Assembly (NCBI GenBank): GCA_001510575.1 | Contig: LNGK01000008.1 | Location: 4,970,981-5,034,980, forward strand | DNA: 64,000 nt | Origin: Knoxdaviesia capensis | Lineage: Eukaryota; Ascomycota; Sordariomycetes; Microascales; Gondwanamycetaceae | Reading direction: 5' to 3' | Part shown: in pieces, positions 1-10,968 of the stretch | Layout of the letters: each line of letters opens with the position of its first letter | How positions within the stretch are numbered: the first letter of the stretch is position 1 | The notes under the pieces: model-generated | Told to the model about the DNA's origin: nothing | The model's database searches: none | The model's input: only the letters and a program-made list of their open reading frames with translations | Program-made: the position numbers and the translations under genes

Positions 1-1109
1 GCGCAGATGGAAGCCATGACGATACCGGTGACACCCTGGTTCCACACGACGGCACCACGGGACTTGGTGAAACGCGTCCAGTCAGACTGGCGAATGCAGG
101 CACCCGTCCACGATCCGGCCACGGAACTCATCGCCTGTATGATTAGGAACGATCGTGTGGCACTAGACACATTGATCGCGGGCGGCAGGAAGTCCGCGCC
201 GTGGTTGCGGGACATGGCCCAGATGAACATCGACACCATGACAGCGTTGACGGCAATCTGGGACAGGTACACAAAGTTCTGCAGCTTGGACGGGTGCACA
301 AACATCAGCGGGGTGAAAAAGATGATGTACATCACAAAACCGATCAGCTGTTTGGTGGTGATGCCGGCGCCATCGGGCAGGGTGTTCTTCAGGTGCTGGA
401 AGCTCGGGAAGATGGCACCGATAACGACGTTGGCGGCGAGACCACCCCAGTACGACTGGAAACCGAAGCTGGAAAGGGGGAGAGATGCATATTAGCATCC
501 GTGATATACTAGTGAACAGAGGATCATGATGCTGAACTATGGACCTACAAGATGATGTTGACGAAGCACTTAAGCCAGATGACGAACCACGAACCGTACA
601 TACCGAAGGTAGCACGGCTCATCATAGGGAAACCAAGGTGGTAGCGGATCTGCACATATCAAAGTCAGTCAAGCTTTTTTTTTTTCAGTAACGTTACAAC
701 AGGAAAAAGAAGTTAGACTTACACCGGCATCACCGCAAAGAAAAGCAACACCGAACGAGAGAATAGTACCAGCGATGATACCTCCAATAGCACCACCGGC
801 ATCAAGACCGGCAGCCAGGTTGGAAGAGCCCAGCGACCATGTGGTGGTGTTGAAACCGACAGCGCACCTATAACACGTCAATAAGTTGGACTTAGCTATA
901 TGATCAACTGTTACCCCATCTGAGGTTTGAGATGCAAGGCGTGCGCGAACTTACCAGTAACCGAAGTAGGCTCTCCAGTCATAGCTGATCTCGTGCTCAG
1001 GCACCGGCAACACATCCGGATTGGCCCACCGCGAGTCCTTCACATCTTTGTTCACGGCCAGAGACCGGAACGTCCGGGGAAGCCGGATCTTATCGGCGAA
1101 GTTAAGCAT
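1..1109 (-). CDS. NCS1-family nucleobase/allantoin-type permease (5' part only)
   Basis: This is a plasma-membrane symporter of the nucleobase:cation symporter-1 family, of the Fur type (uracil, allantoin or uridine permeases). The ATG is at 1109-1107. The exons read 1109-955, 867-723, 649-549 and 468 to the window edge, giving about 289 residues; the 3' half lies outside the window. The N-terminal tail contains RWANPDVLPVPEHEISYDWR and is followed by a first membrane segment with TTTWSLGSSNLAAGLDAGGA. Later come FPMMSRATFGMYGSW, FQSYWGG and CIRQSDWTRF, all typical of the family. Three phase-consistent introns of 73-87 nt support the model. The substrate cannot be told from this part. A pyrimidine-rich tract lies just upstream of the start on the coding strand. 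Confidence 0.88.
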
Positions 1110-1215
1110 GATGTGTGTGTTTAGGCAGTGTGAGATACCAAAAGTGGGAAGGATATTGAAAGGAAAGAAAAACGTGCTGGACCAAATCTCAAACAGAGAA
1201 GTCTGAGTTTAGGCA

Positions 1216-1335
1216 GTTAAAGGAAAGCAGGAAGAGGGAGGGGGGGGAAGAAGGAGTGAAGGGACCCTTGAGATGTTGTCTTCCAAAGAAGGGTGAAGAG
1301 GAGAGAGAGAGAAAAGAAAGAGGGAGGAAGGGTGA
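1216..1335 (-). promoter_or_regulatory. CT-rich promoter tract of the NCS1 permease
   Basis: The plus strand is almost pure purine here, so the coding strand is CT-rich, 107-226 bp upstream of the permease ATG. Such tracts commonly sit near transcription starts in filamentous fungi. The role is inferred from position and composition. Confidence 0.4.
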
Positions 1336-2943
1336 TCTTCTCAAGGCCCAGTTATAGATGATCTACTTGGGTCGAGATGGCATCAAGAGTTATATATCTT
1401 GCCAGACCAAGGTTAGGAAGGGTCGAGGGCAGAGACAGTGAGAGGACGTGTATGTGTGTGGGCGGAGACACTACGCCGTATGCAGATTCCGGGAGTCCAG
1501 GCTCTGGTGCAGTGTCAACAAAGCGGAATGCACTTGATGCCTGGTTCGACAAGTTGACAGGTTGCCAGGGGGGGCGCTTGGGCCGGGCAGAGATTAGAGA
1601 CCACTGCAGAGATAATGAGAACTGGGGACGATACAAGGTTGGAAGCTTCGGGTTTGATAGTGGGAATGGAAGGAGAGATGTTAAGAGGAGCAGATGCAGG
1701 TCGGAGATAAGATTGAATGTTGAGATGGATGCAAGAGGTGAGGAGTGGTCCAAGCAGGTAAGTTGAGGAACTTGACGTGGCAGCCACATAGACAGGCAGG
1801 CGGAGCCAGAGGCAAGAGAGTATCTTCCCCAGTCCACTATGTCGTGTGGGACGGAACGGCAGAGCAACTAATCCGAGATATCCCAGACCGTATGTGTTGC
1901 GGCTCTGATATCGATATCAACCCGCCAACAAAGCCAAGATCAAAGACAATATTTGAAGAGGTGGGTACTGATATCGATACCAAGTATGTCCAGCTAATCG
2001 TCAACGTCTTTCCCAGGTCCAGAGATCATGCTTATCGCGAGTGTTGTTGCATGGCCCAGATAGGCGGGACGGGATATCCAAGTCCAAGGCTTCGGGTAAC
2101 GATGGATTTGGGAACGAGGTAGTGAGAGTTGGTGCGAGGTAGTGAGTGAAGAGCCATATAGAGAAGGACTTTGCGATAGTCCCCACAAGGCAGACGTACA
2201 ACCAGAAATTGCGCATATCCAGATACTGGAACCCCCATTCTTCTCCTCTTCCTTGCCACCAGCGGCCCATCCTGAACTAGGTACAATAGTGATCAGAACC
2301 TAGTAGCATATGTGCAGACGAAGCACTTAACCGAGTTTACAAGAACAGGGGCCTTCCCAGCAACGCGCTATAGTAGTCGGTCGAACCATCGAACCACCAG
2401 TCCATCCAATATCAGACTCCAGCCGCCAAGCTGTAGCGCGCATATCCCCCCTCAAGACCCAATTCCGATCACCATCAAATACACAAAACTACCCACTATC
2501 TCCTTGTGGCCCAGGTTCCACTCTCCCATGTTCATTCATCCTTGAGCGTTTCTCGCCACGTTTTTCGCAAAGGAGGGTTTTTGCAACCTAACATCCACTA
2601 TCTTTGCACTATCTGTAAAGCTAGACTAGAAGCTTATCATTCTTGTCTCTTCACATTATCTCTGTAATGCTCCCGACGGCTCATCGGAAAATGAGCCTCT
2701 CTCTGCATTTTGGGGTTGTTTCGTGCTTCAGCCCTGATATCGTGATAGCAACAGAATAGATTACTCATTGTGAACTCCATTCTGATATTGAAGACTCACG
2801 GCTGTGTAGATAACCTTGATTGCATTTCATGTCCTTGGATATGCGAAGGGAATAGGGACGTGGAAGCAGAACAGCCGACGTTTTCACATGTCCGCTGTCG
2901 GAGATTTGGTGCTGTTGGCAAAACGGCGAGAGTGAAAGGAACA

Positions 2944-2957
2944 TTAGGGTTAGGGTT
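2944..2957 (+). promoter_or_regulatory. Telobox-like motif TTAGGGTTAGGGTT
   Basis: Just over two telomere-type units lie 257 bp upstream of the ATG at 3214. In fungi such sites can bind Myb-type factors of the Tbf1/Teb1 class; that is family knowledge and not shown here. Confidence 0.4.
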
Positions 2958-3213
2958 GGTGTTAGTCCCCTCAACGAAGAGCTAGATAACCCTATACTGC
3001 CTGCAATCTGTCGACGGGAAACGATTTCGGTGGTAGTTCGGCCCCAGATACGCTTTGGAATATCAGAAAGTAATCATAGCAACTTCATATCGAAATTCAG
3101 CAAGTTGGATGATATTACATGGGAACACACATCGAGACCTTCGTTTCCATGCACCCTGAGCCAGCTTAACCCAACGCAGAGGGACATTATCTTACCCATT
3201 TTTCTCCAGCATC

Positions 3214-4195
3214 ATGTCTTCCGTGAACGAAGCCCCCGTCGAAGCCTTCGACAAAGAAGCCCTAATCCAACGCAACCCACACCCGGACTTCGGCCTGGTG
3301 CAGGCCTCCCGGCCGGACTACGACCATTCCGATGCGTGGAAGGTGACCAAGACGCCGCGACCAGACTGGGTGGCCGGAGAGGGCGCCACTGGAGACCACT
3401 GGAAGGGGCAGAAGTTCACTACTATTGATCCGTATGAGGAGGGCCGTCCCGGAGTGCTCAACTATAAGCTGTTGATATCGGCTACCGTGCCCCGGCCCCT
3501 GGCGATGGTTAGCACTGTCACGAGGGACGGCACACGCAATCTGGCGCCGTTTTCGTACTGGCAGAATGTGATCAACGATGTTAGTTCAGATTCCCCAAGA
3601 TAATGCATATCATGACTGACAGTGGCTGAATAGCCTCCGCTCTACTCTCTCTGCTTTGCCGGCGAAGACATGAATGATTCTGTCCGGAACATCTTGGAAA
3701 CGAAGGAATGCTGCATCAGCGTGACCTCGGATTGGATGATCGAGTGAGTACTCTCCGTCTTCGGTATTGAGGTTCCCCGCAGCTAACACACCCACCAGAG
3801 CGGCCAACTTCGCCTCGCTAAACACCCCGCCACACATCTCCGAATGGGCGCTCTCCGGCCTGACCCCGCGCGAGAGTGAGGTGGTCAAACCGCCATACAT
3901 CGCCGAATCCCCATTTTCTGCCGAGTGCAAGCTGTACTCGCACCAGGAAATCATTGGAAAAACCACCGGGAAACGCACGGCCGTACTCGTCATTGTTGAA
4001 GTGGTGCGGTTCCATGTGTGGGAGAGCAGTTTGACTGAGGACCGCGCCGCCGTGAAGATGGAGAGCTTAAGGCCGGTGTTCCGGGCTGGCGGTATTACAT
4101 ATGGAACGTGCTTCCGTGGTTTTGAATTGCTCCGGCCCCCGGCGTTCCGGACGATTGTGGATTCGGAGGTTGTTAGGGGCTGCTTGGAGGACTGA
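3214..4195 (+). CDS. Flavin reductase-like FMN-binding split-barrel protein
   Basis: The protein is predicted to bind FMN through a flavin reductase-like (DIM6/NTAB) split barrel. Exons are 3214-3579, 3634-3743 and 3799-4195, giving 290 residues. The introns are 54 and 55 nt, with donors GTTAGT and GTGAGT. After a polar N-terminal tail, the domain starts near residue 75 with LLISATVPRPLAMVSTVT and RNLAPFSYWQNV, the usual beta-barrel and flavin-phosphate region. It continues through CISVTSDWMIE and the ISEWALSGLTP segment. Fungal homologues are usually 230-290 residues and rarely have a known substrate. It converges on the dehydrogenase gene ending at 4517. The exact reaction is unknown; oxidoreductase or FMN-binding partner roles are both possible. 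Confidence 0.85.
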
Positions 4196-4516
4196 TGTTG
4201 ATAGACGATATAGCGTGTAAGTCGTGGAACATATCCCAGGCATAGTAACGGTTGCATGCAATTTGATCTGATTTCTCTTTTTTTTTCAAGAAGTCCGTAG
4301 GCTTTTTAACATGAAGTACAATGTATTGAGCGATGGGTATCAGACTTGGGATATCGTGTATATATGTACTGTATGTATATGCGACTCTATCAGATGCTAC
4401 ACTCTAATGATTCTCATCCATGATTCTGTATTCCCAGCCAAATAATGCAATATTAATGAAACTTTCCGGTACGATCAAAAAGACGGTCCAGGTGAAAACC
4501 CAAGGCAAAACGAAAA
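4196..4516. other. Convergent 3' intergenic region
   Basis: This AT-rich spacer lies between two convergent genes and presumably holds both 3' UTRs and polyadenylation sites. No other structure is seen. Confidence 0.5.
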
Positions 4517-5978
4517 TTACTTTTCACCAAACCGCACAATCAACTTCTTGCCTCCCATATCTCCCGCCTTCAGCACATTTAATCCCCGCACCACATCTTC
4601 CGCACCACCGTGCAACACATGCACTTCTGGGACCACGACCACCCCCGTCTCAATCAGCCGGTTCAGCTGCTCGGCATACACCCGCGAGGATGCGTCGAGA
4701 ACGAACCGCTTCATTTCGACAGTGTGGGCAGTGACGTTCGCGGGGACCTCTTGCGAAGAGGACATCATGGCGAGGGGTGCAAAATGTGTCGGCTCGTTGG
4801 CTTCGGCCAGGAGCTGCAGGCACAGAGCTGCGGTTTTGGGGCCAACAAGGTCGACGGCACGGGTCAGGCGCCCGCCAGCCGTGATCTGACGGATCTCGTC
4901 CAGGATGTCGGCGTCGGTCTTGCCATCACGCGCAATAACATGAGCTGCGCCCAGACGCTGGCTCAACGCGCGGGTCTTCTCCGAAGTCACTGTGACGACC
5001 TTGAGCCCCGACAACGTTGCAAGCTGAGTGGCGAACTGCCCGGTGATTGTTGAGCCACCCCAGAGCAACATCCACTCGTCTTGTACGGTGCTAGACGCGG
5101 CGGTGCCGGGCATCGGCACTTCAAGCCACATCCAAAGCGTCATTCCCGCTGTTAATGCCGCAACCCCAAGACACGCCGCCTCTTCCATCGAAGCCGAAGC
5201 CGGGACTGGAAGCACGGTATGTTGTGGCACGACGACAAACTCCTGGAAGCAGCCGGCACGCACATCGCGGTAGTATGTGCTTGTCCACACGCGCTGGCCC
5301 ACCTGAACATCTTGGACAGACGACCCAACTTGTACCACAGTGCCAGACATTTCGCGGCCGGTGACCTGATATTATGTTAGTGCTATGCGTTTTGCAAAAA
5401 GGGTTGAACCAAAAGAATGTGCGGCGTATAACACTTACCCAAGGAAATTGTGGTAGACAGAAGTTGTAGTCGACCGACTTCCAGTCAATAGGATTTAAGC
5501 CCACGAATGCGCTCTGGATCATCACCTCATCATCCCCCACATGCGGCATAGGAAAATCCGCAATCTCGTACTCGCCTTTCCGCGCCACGGTGACCGCCCG
5601 ATGCGTCGTCCTCGGGGCAGTAACAAGAGTCTGCTGGCTTTCAGGATCCGAGTCGGTTTCAACTCCAACCTCGACTAATGTGGTGGACTTTTCAGCTAGC
5701 TCCGGCGCCGGGGATTGAACCCGGGGGTCCGGGGACGGCGATATCGACGATAGTGAGGCAGACGGCGTGCGTTTGGCAACTTCGGCTTGGACTAAGGGCT
5801 TTTCTGACTTGATGGTCCATTCTGCGGGAGATGCCGGGGACGAGCCACCGCTGGAGGTCTTGACTGGTACGCCGTCTATGCTGCCGAAGCAGTCAAATAG
5901 CGAGCTGAAGTAGAGACGAAGGCGAGACTTGATTTGATTTGGCCTCCGCGGAGGTTTTTGGACGGTTGACGAAGACAT
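4517..5978 (-). CDS. Medium-chain dehydrogenase / trans-enoyl reductase-like oxidoreductase with long N-terminal extension
   Basis: This is an NAD(P)H-dependent oxidoreductase of the MDR superfamily, zinc-independent enoyl reductase type. Exons are 5978-5439 and 5365-4517, giving 462 residues. The GroES-like part contains FVGLNPIDWKSVDYNF and PWVTGREMSGTVVQVG, joined exactly across the intron. The nucleotide-binding part contains LLWGGSTITGQFATQLA. No GHE catalytic-zinc motif is seen. About 115 residues before the catalytic fold are Ser/Pro-rich and disordered, which is unusual because relatives are about 340-370 residues long. The start at 5978 is the first ATG; the frame is open farther upstream but only from TTG. 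The gene is divergent from the AtuA-like gene at 7293 and convergent with the flavin-reductase-like gene. The substrate is unknown. Confidence 0.85.
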
Positions 5979-7292
5979 CGGGTAGGTAGATGTGAGAAGT
6001 GGAGGAAGTGTAAAGGAGGGAAAGTGTGTTGTAGTATGAAGAATCCTCAATATGAGACCGAACGACAGGCTGTAGTTGGGTATAAGGAATGAGGACGGAG
6101 ATGTAGCCAAGGTCTAGTACAACACACCGACAAAGAAAAATAGATAAAAAAGCTAGTTCCTGGAATCTGGAAAGAAGAGGCAATATAGCTTTTTGCAAAG
6201 TCCGGAACGGCGCCGTGTGGCACTTCGGCGTCGGCGGCGCGGAATTATATTGTCCCTTCTCTGTATGCAAGTCGGGAACAATGTCCAAAGCCGCACACGT
6301 TGCCGGGAGTTGAATGTAACTGGACAAGAAATAGAACGCTTTACATGTACATGTCTTCTTTCGTCGTGTTCTATGCAGGGAATGAAACAGCCACAACCGT
6401 ATTTCTGGAAATAGTCTCCGCTGGCCGAAATGTGGTCCAAGACTTCGCGAGATTTGCATGGGCGTCTTGCTACCAGTAGGCTTGGGGTGCGATGTGCCTC
6501 ACCGACAGCAAATTTTCTTCCGTGTTGGTTATTTTTTTCCCCGTAAACCGTTTGCTTGTTACCCCAGCCCCGATTGCCGATGGAGAGTGTAATTGTCCAG
6601 TGTAAAGTCTGCTTGTTGGCTGGTGGTGGAAGTTCGGGCTAGACCCGGAGAGCCCCTCGGAACACCCATTGTCCTTCCGACGGATCACTTCCGATGGAGA
6701 CGTGAAGGTAAAGTTCATGTCAGGGCCCACCTAAGCCCATCGGAAGCCCACCTAGAACCTTTTCGAAGACGGCGAAATAGACTCCAAGCTTTTCAAGCCG
6801 CTTCAATTGACACCCTAACCCACGCGAGCTGGCTCGGCAAGGCATGTCCCGCCTATGCGCGAGGCCCATCCTTTTCCATCACTCAAGCTCCCGTCGATAT
6901 CAGTTCCCGATAACGGATAAGACATGAGCTCTCCTTTGAGGGGTGTCCGTCCTCGGCTTTGAACTATCGCCGAGAATGACGACAGTGCAATCAAGTACTA
7001 AGATCGGGGGGACTTCGACAATAGTTGCTGTCGAAGATTGACAAATTCGGGTAAGGCAGAATCGCACCGTAAGTACTTCGGCATAGCCTGTTTACCTGAC
7101 TATTATAGCATTATCGCCGCCAAGCAGCAGACTTCAATCGCAAGCGACTCGCAGTTGACACATCGCAAGAACAAGTAAGTAGAAGCATCTGTTTCCCTGT
7201 GTTCATATCATCATCCACTAACAGCACCTGTAAAACTCCCTCTACAGGCAGACAACCCCAATACCATCTCTTCCCCTGAACTATCATCCACG
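5979..7292. promoter_or_regulatory. Divergent promoter region between the MDR and AtuA-like genes
   Basis: This is a 1.3-kb bidirectional intergenic region without a convincing gene. It holds two inverted repeats, CTCGGC/GCCGAG at 6952-6974 and CTTCGACA/TGTCGAAG at 7013-7036, and CGG triplets such as CGGATCACTTCCG near 6680, resembling dimeric zinc-cluster sites. A shared promoter is inferred from the divergent layout. Confidence 0.4.
7013..7036. promoter_or_regulatory. Perfect 8-bp inverted repeat with 8-bp spacer
   Basis: CTTCGACA (7013-7020) and TGTCGAAG (7029-7036) form a perfect inverted repeat 257 bp upstream of the AtuA-like ATG. It is a candidate dimeric operator; the binding factor is unknown. 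Confidence 0.35.
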
Positions 7293-9185
7293 ATGTCAAC
7301 CAACCCGGCCCGCCCTGTGCGGATTATGAACATCTCCGGCTCGCCGGTCGACAAGCGCGACGCGCTGTCGATCGCAGTTGCGTCCGATGAGCCCATCGAC
7401 GTGTTCGTCGGTGACTGGATGTCCGAGCTGAACATGCCGTCCCGAGCTCACGCCAAAGTCCTCGGAACCGACCCGGGCTACGAACCCAGCTTTCTCGAGG
7501 CTCTCGAGCCCGCCCTGGACAACATCGCCCTCAAGAAGGCCAAGGTGGTCGCCAATGCCGGTACAGTCGGTACTGAGGCGCTGTTCACCGAGGTGGTCAA
7601 GCTGGTGAAAGAACGCGGCCTGGACCTCGAGGTCGCCTGGATTGAAGGTGACGCAGTGCTGGATACCATCCAGACTATGCGCAAGGATGGCGCCAAGTTC
7701 ACGCACATCTCTGCAGGTATTGACCTGGACGCCTGGCCGTACGAGCCGCTGTTTGCGCAGTGCTACCTCGGCGGCACGGCAATTGCCCGCGCCCTGGCCG
7801 CCGGCGCCGACATTGTCGTGTGCGGCCGTGTGGCCGACGCGTCGCCGGTGATCGCCGCCGCGACCTGGTGGCATAACTGGGCACGCACCGACTTCGACCT
7901 GATGGCGCGGTCGCTGATCGCCGGCCACCTGATCGAGTGCTCGACCTACGTGACCGGCGGCAACTTCACCGGCTTCAAGAGCCTGGACTGGACCAATATC
8001 CACAACCTCGGCTACCCGATCGCCGAGATTGATGCCGACGGCGATGTGATCATCACCAAGCGCGAGGGCACTGGCGGCCTGATCTCCATCGAGACCTGCA
8101 AGGAGCAGCTGCTGTACGAGATCCAGGGAAAGTACTACCTCAACTGCGACGTGTGCGCGGTGATCGACAACGCCAAGTTCACCGAGCTGGCCCCCAACCG
8201 CGTCCGCCTGTCCGGAATCACCGGCCGTCCGCCGCCCAAGACCACCAAGGTTGGCCTGACCGCCATGGGTGGCTACACCGCTGAGGTGCACTGGGCCGTG
8301 GTCGGCATCGACGTTGAGGAGAAGATGAAGATGACCGAGATCCAGCTGCGCCATAGCTTTGGCCCTGAGAGATTGGCTCGGTTCTCGCGCTTTGAGCTGC
8401 AGCGCTACGGCTCGGTGCCGGAGAACCCGCGCAACCAGAACGAGTGCACGATCGATATGCGACTTGTTGTGCAGGCACACGAGATGGATGCGCTGTCCGT
8501 GATGAATTTCAGCCGACCGGCGTTTGATTTCATCATGGCCTCGTTCCCGGCCGCCACGTTCCACCCGGACCGCCGCTCAGCCACTCCGCTTGCCGTAAGT
8601 TGTTCCGCTGCCAGTTCGTCATTCAAACAACAGTACTAACTCATCACTGTTGCCAATGCCTAGTTCCAGGAATACTTCCCAACCCTAATCCCGCAGCCCA
8701 TAGTCACCGCCCACTTCTCCACCCCCGGCAAGGCCAGCATCGCCGTGCCGCCGCCGACGGAAACCATCGACCACCCGTGGACCCAGCCTAGCTCCCCGGA
8801 GACCGAGAACCCGGTGTCGCTACATGCCTTCGGCCCGACCGCGCGTGTGCCGTTTGGCTGGGTGGTCCATGGCCGCGCCGGCGACAAGGGCTCGAACTGC
8901 AACGTAGGATTCTTTGTGCGGACAGAGGCCGAGTGGCCGTGGCTGCGCACGTTCCTTGATATGCCGCAGTTTATCAAGCTCATGGACCAGGAGTACCATG
9001 GCCAAAAGATCGACCGTATGGAGTTCCCGAACCTGTGGGCTGTGCATTTCCTTATCCACGATCATCTAGATCGCGGTGTCACGGCCAATCTCACATATGA
9101 TGTGCTGGGCAAGTTTATTGCCGAGTTCATACGGTTGAAGCCGGTCGACGTGCCGGTTGCGTTCTTGCAACGGCAGAAGATCTAG
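7293..9185 (+). CDS. AtuA-like / DUF1446 acyclic terpene utilisation family protein
   Basis: Exons are 7293-8594 and 8664-9185, with a 69-nt intron (GTAAGT donor), giving 607 residues. The N-terminal DUF1446 domain covers about residues 8-450. It contains VRIMNISGSPVDKRDALS, VANAGTVGTEALF, ADIVVCGRVADASP, YVTGGNFTGF and ITKREGTGGLIS, which are family hallmarks. The C-terminal AtuA-like domain (about residues 495-605) carries WVVHGRAGDKGSNCNVGFF. In Pseudomonas the family lies in the citronellol/geraniol (atu) operon, but its biochemical role is unresolved, and fungal members are uncharacterised. The length matches fungal homologues. It shares a divergent promoter region with the MDR oxidoreductase, which hints at a common catabolic role; this is inference. 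Confidence 0.9.
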
Positions 9186-9726
9186 CTGGGGTCGTGATCG
9201 TGCATTCTCATGTGTATCCCGAGTAAATAGTAATATATCAAGATTGAATCCATTCCAGTTTTGCATTCTGGGGCGATCCATACCCCAGCCGCCGTATATA
9301 TGATATGTGCATACATGGTGGGAAGGCAGCAGTATATGCCAATATGAGCCCCTTCAATCTAGTATGCTTTTCAATTGACGTAATTTCCTGGAATTCACAT
9401 CCATTTGGGTCGTGATTGATCGTGACGATGTTCACTCGGATCGGTGTATCGAAATCTCTGAGCTGGCGCGCGCATGTTCTTTCTTAGGGACAAAGTTAGA
9501 ACCCTAACCCTAGTCGCCAATCGCAATCGTACCACGGCTCACCTCGATACGTTTCTTTCCCAGCCAGCTCCCCGAAAATCGTGGAACCAGGAAAAGCAAT
9601 TTCCTCCACACTTTTCTGGCTGGATGCATTCACTCTTTCTTCAATCCTCATCGACACTCACGACTAATTCATCCTCCACACGACCAATCCACTCGCGACA
9701 CACTACGTCTCTCGCCAAAAAAGAAA
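9186..9726. other. Intergenic region with telobox-like motif
   Basis: The region holds the 3' UTR of the AtuA-like gene and the promoter of the gene at 9727. AACCCTAACCCTA lies at 9500-9512, 215 bp upstream of that ATG. No gene is seen. Confidence 0.5.
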
Positions 9727-10968
9727 ATGCCTACATATCTGTGCCACGGCTTCCGCTGGTTCCGCAAGTCGATCTTCTTTTTTGTGGTCGTCCAAGATAT
9801 TGGAAACGCCGCCCCGGGCTTCGTCTCCGGCACGATGTCGGAGAATTCCATCATTCGCAAGTTCTACGAGGTGTACCCGTTCCTCGCCGATGCACCCGAG
9901 CGCCCGCCACGACTGACGAAGCCCTCGCGCAAGGGGAAGGCAGTCGACGGGGCTGCAACCCCTACAAAAGCTGACGACGTCCCCGATCCCGCCCCAGAAG
10001 AGCCGACTGATCCCACCGATAAAGCCACCTCAACCGCCGCCGACTCTTCCGCTGCCCCGGCCCCGTCGCCACCGGCGCTTGGCCTCCGTCTACTCGAGGA
10101 GTACGACCCGGCAGACCTGAAAACCGTGTTTCAGGACCACGCTTATGTCGCCGATTACGTTGTGCGTGTTGATCTTGGCGCCTCGATCGCTGAGGAGATG
10201 GAGCGCTATAGCACGCTGGTGCGCGCCCAGGTCAGCGGGCCGGACGGCAAGAACGAGGATGCGGGCGCAGCGGCGGTCGCGGCGGGGTTTGCGCCGTGGA
10301 TGGGCGGGTTGCGCGATCAACTCCAGGCCGGCTCGCCAATCGGCTGGTATGTCGTGGTGTGCGGTGACGAGGAGCGCGAGGTGCCGAGGTCGGGCGATTC
10401 AGACGACGAGGATATTGCATCTGACGAAGAGGAGGAATACGACGATGATGGAGAAGAGGAGGAAGAGGGCGAGGAAGAAGAACAAGCACACGTAGAGGGG
10501 GATGCCGGCGGTGCAGGAGACGACGTGCTGCAGGTCGCGGGGATGCGCAAGGTGGCTAAGAGTGCAGTTGTCTCGTCTGTAGCGACTGGTGCAACGGCAC
10601 GCCGGGCTGGAAGGGCTGCGGCGGCCACGGCGGCCAGCAACGCTGCCATGGCCGCTCTCGCATCTGCCGGTGCCGCATCTCCAGGCCCCACTTCCCCGGC
10701 CACGACTAAAACAATCGTACCACCAACCCCAACCCCAGCCCTTCCGCTCCAGCAATCCCATTGGACTAAGGCCACTCTTCCAACTCCGCCTCCGCCTCCG
10801 CCTCCGCCGCCCAAAGACACTCCGATAGAACCCGCCCGGACAACTCACAGCGACCATACCAATGGTAGCAGCTCCAGCGGGCCGGAGTCGACGGCGCCAC
10901 AGGGATCTCCCAACTCCAAATCGTCGAGGCGACGGCTGCGCAAGATGTTTTTCGGTAAGAAGGAGTGA
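9727..10968 (+). CDS. Conserved fungal hypothetical protein with FlbE-like N-terminus and acidic region
   Basis: This single-exon gene encodes 413 residues. The N-terminus MPTYLCHGFRWFRKS resembles a family of filamentous-fungal proteins that also includes the conidiation regulator FlbE; I judge this from memory of the pattern, so the link is tentative. A second conserved-looking block, LLEEYDPADLKTV followed by HAYVADYVVRVDLG, lies at residues 122-151, and IGWYVVVCGDEEREVP at 205-220. Between them is a low-complexity Pro/Ala-rich insert. Residues 224-258 are an almost uninterrupted acidic run. The C-terminal half is Ala- and Pro-rich, with a run of ten prolines, and ends in a basic tail RRRLRKMFFGKKE. 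No catalytic motif is seen. The stop lies eight bases before an ambiguous base pair and a 20-G run. Confidence 0.75.
   Translation: MPTYLCHGFRWFRKSIFFFVVVQDIGNAAPGFVSGTMSENSIIRKFYEVYPFLADAPERPPRLTKPSRKGKAVDGAATPTKADDVPDPAPEEPTDPTDKATSTAADSSAAPAPSPPALGLRLLEEYDPADLKTVFQDHAYVADYVVRVDLGASIAEEMERYSTLVRAQVSGPDGKNEDAGAAAVAAGFAPWMGGLRDQLQAGSPIGWYVVVCGDEEREVPRSGDSDDEDIASDEEEEYDDDGEEEEEGEEEEQAHVEGDAGGAGDDVLQVAGMRKVAKSAVVSSVATGATARRAGRAAAATAASNAAMAALASAGAASPGPTSPATTKTIVPPTPTPALPLQQSHWTKATLPTPPPPPPPPPKDTPIEPARTTHSDHTNGSSSSGPESTAPQGSPNSKSSRRRLRKMFFGKKE

Larger units (their letters stand above)
1110..3213. other. Divergent intergenic region, no supported gene
   Basis: This region separates the permease (-) from the flavin-reductase-like gene (+). 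Overlapping open frames of 130-170 codons on both strands between about 1350 and 1870 are low-complexity and resemble no family I know. It contains two AGATAA (HGATAR, AreA-type) sites at 1610-1615 and 1705-1710, a repeated CTGATATCGATA motif at 1905 and 1968, and a TTAGGG-type motif at 2944-2957. Confidence 0.5.

Noticed and set aside
1352..1867. Overlapping 171- and 129-codon frames on opposite strands
   Set aside because: No domain, biased composition and mutual overlap in a promoter region; neither strand is favoured.
7296..8564. 422-codon minus-strand frame opposite the AtuA-like gene
   Set aside because: A shadow of a GC-biased coding exon. It is low-complexity and His/Arg/Gly-rich.
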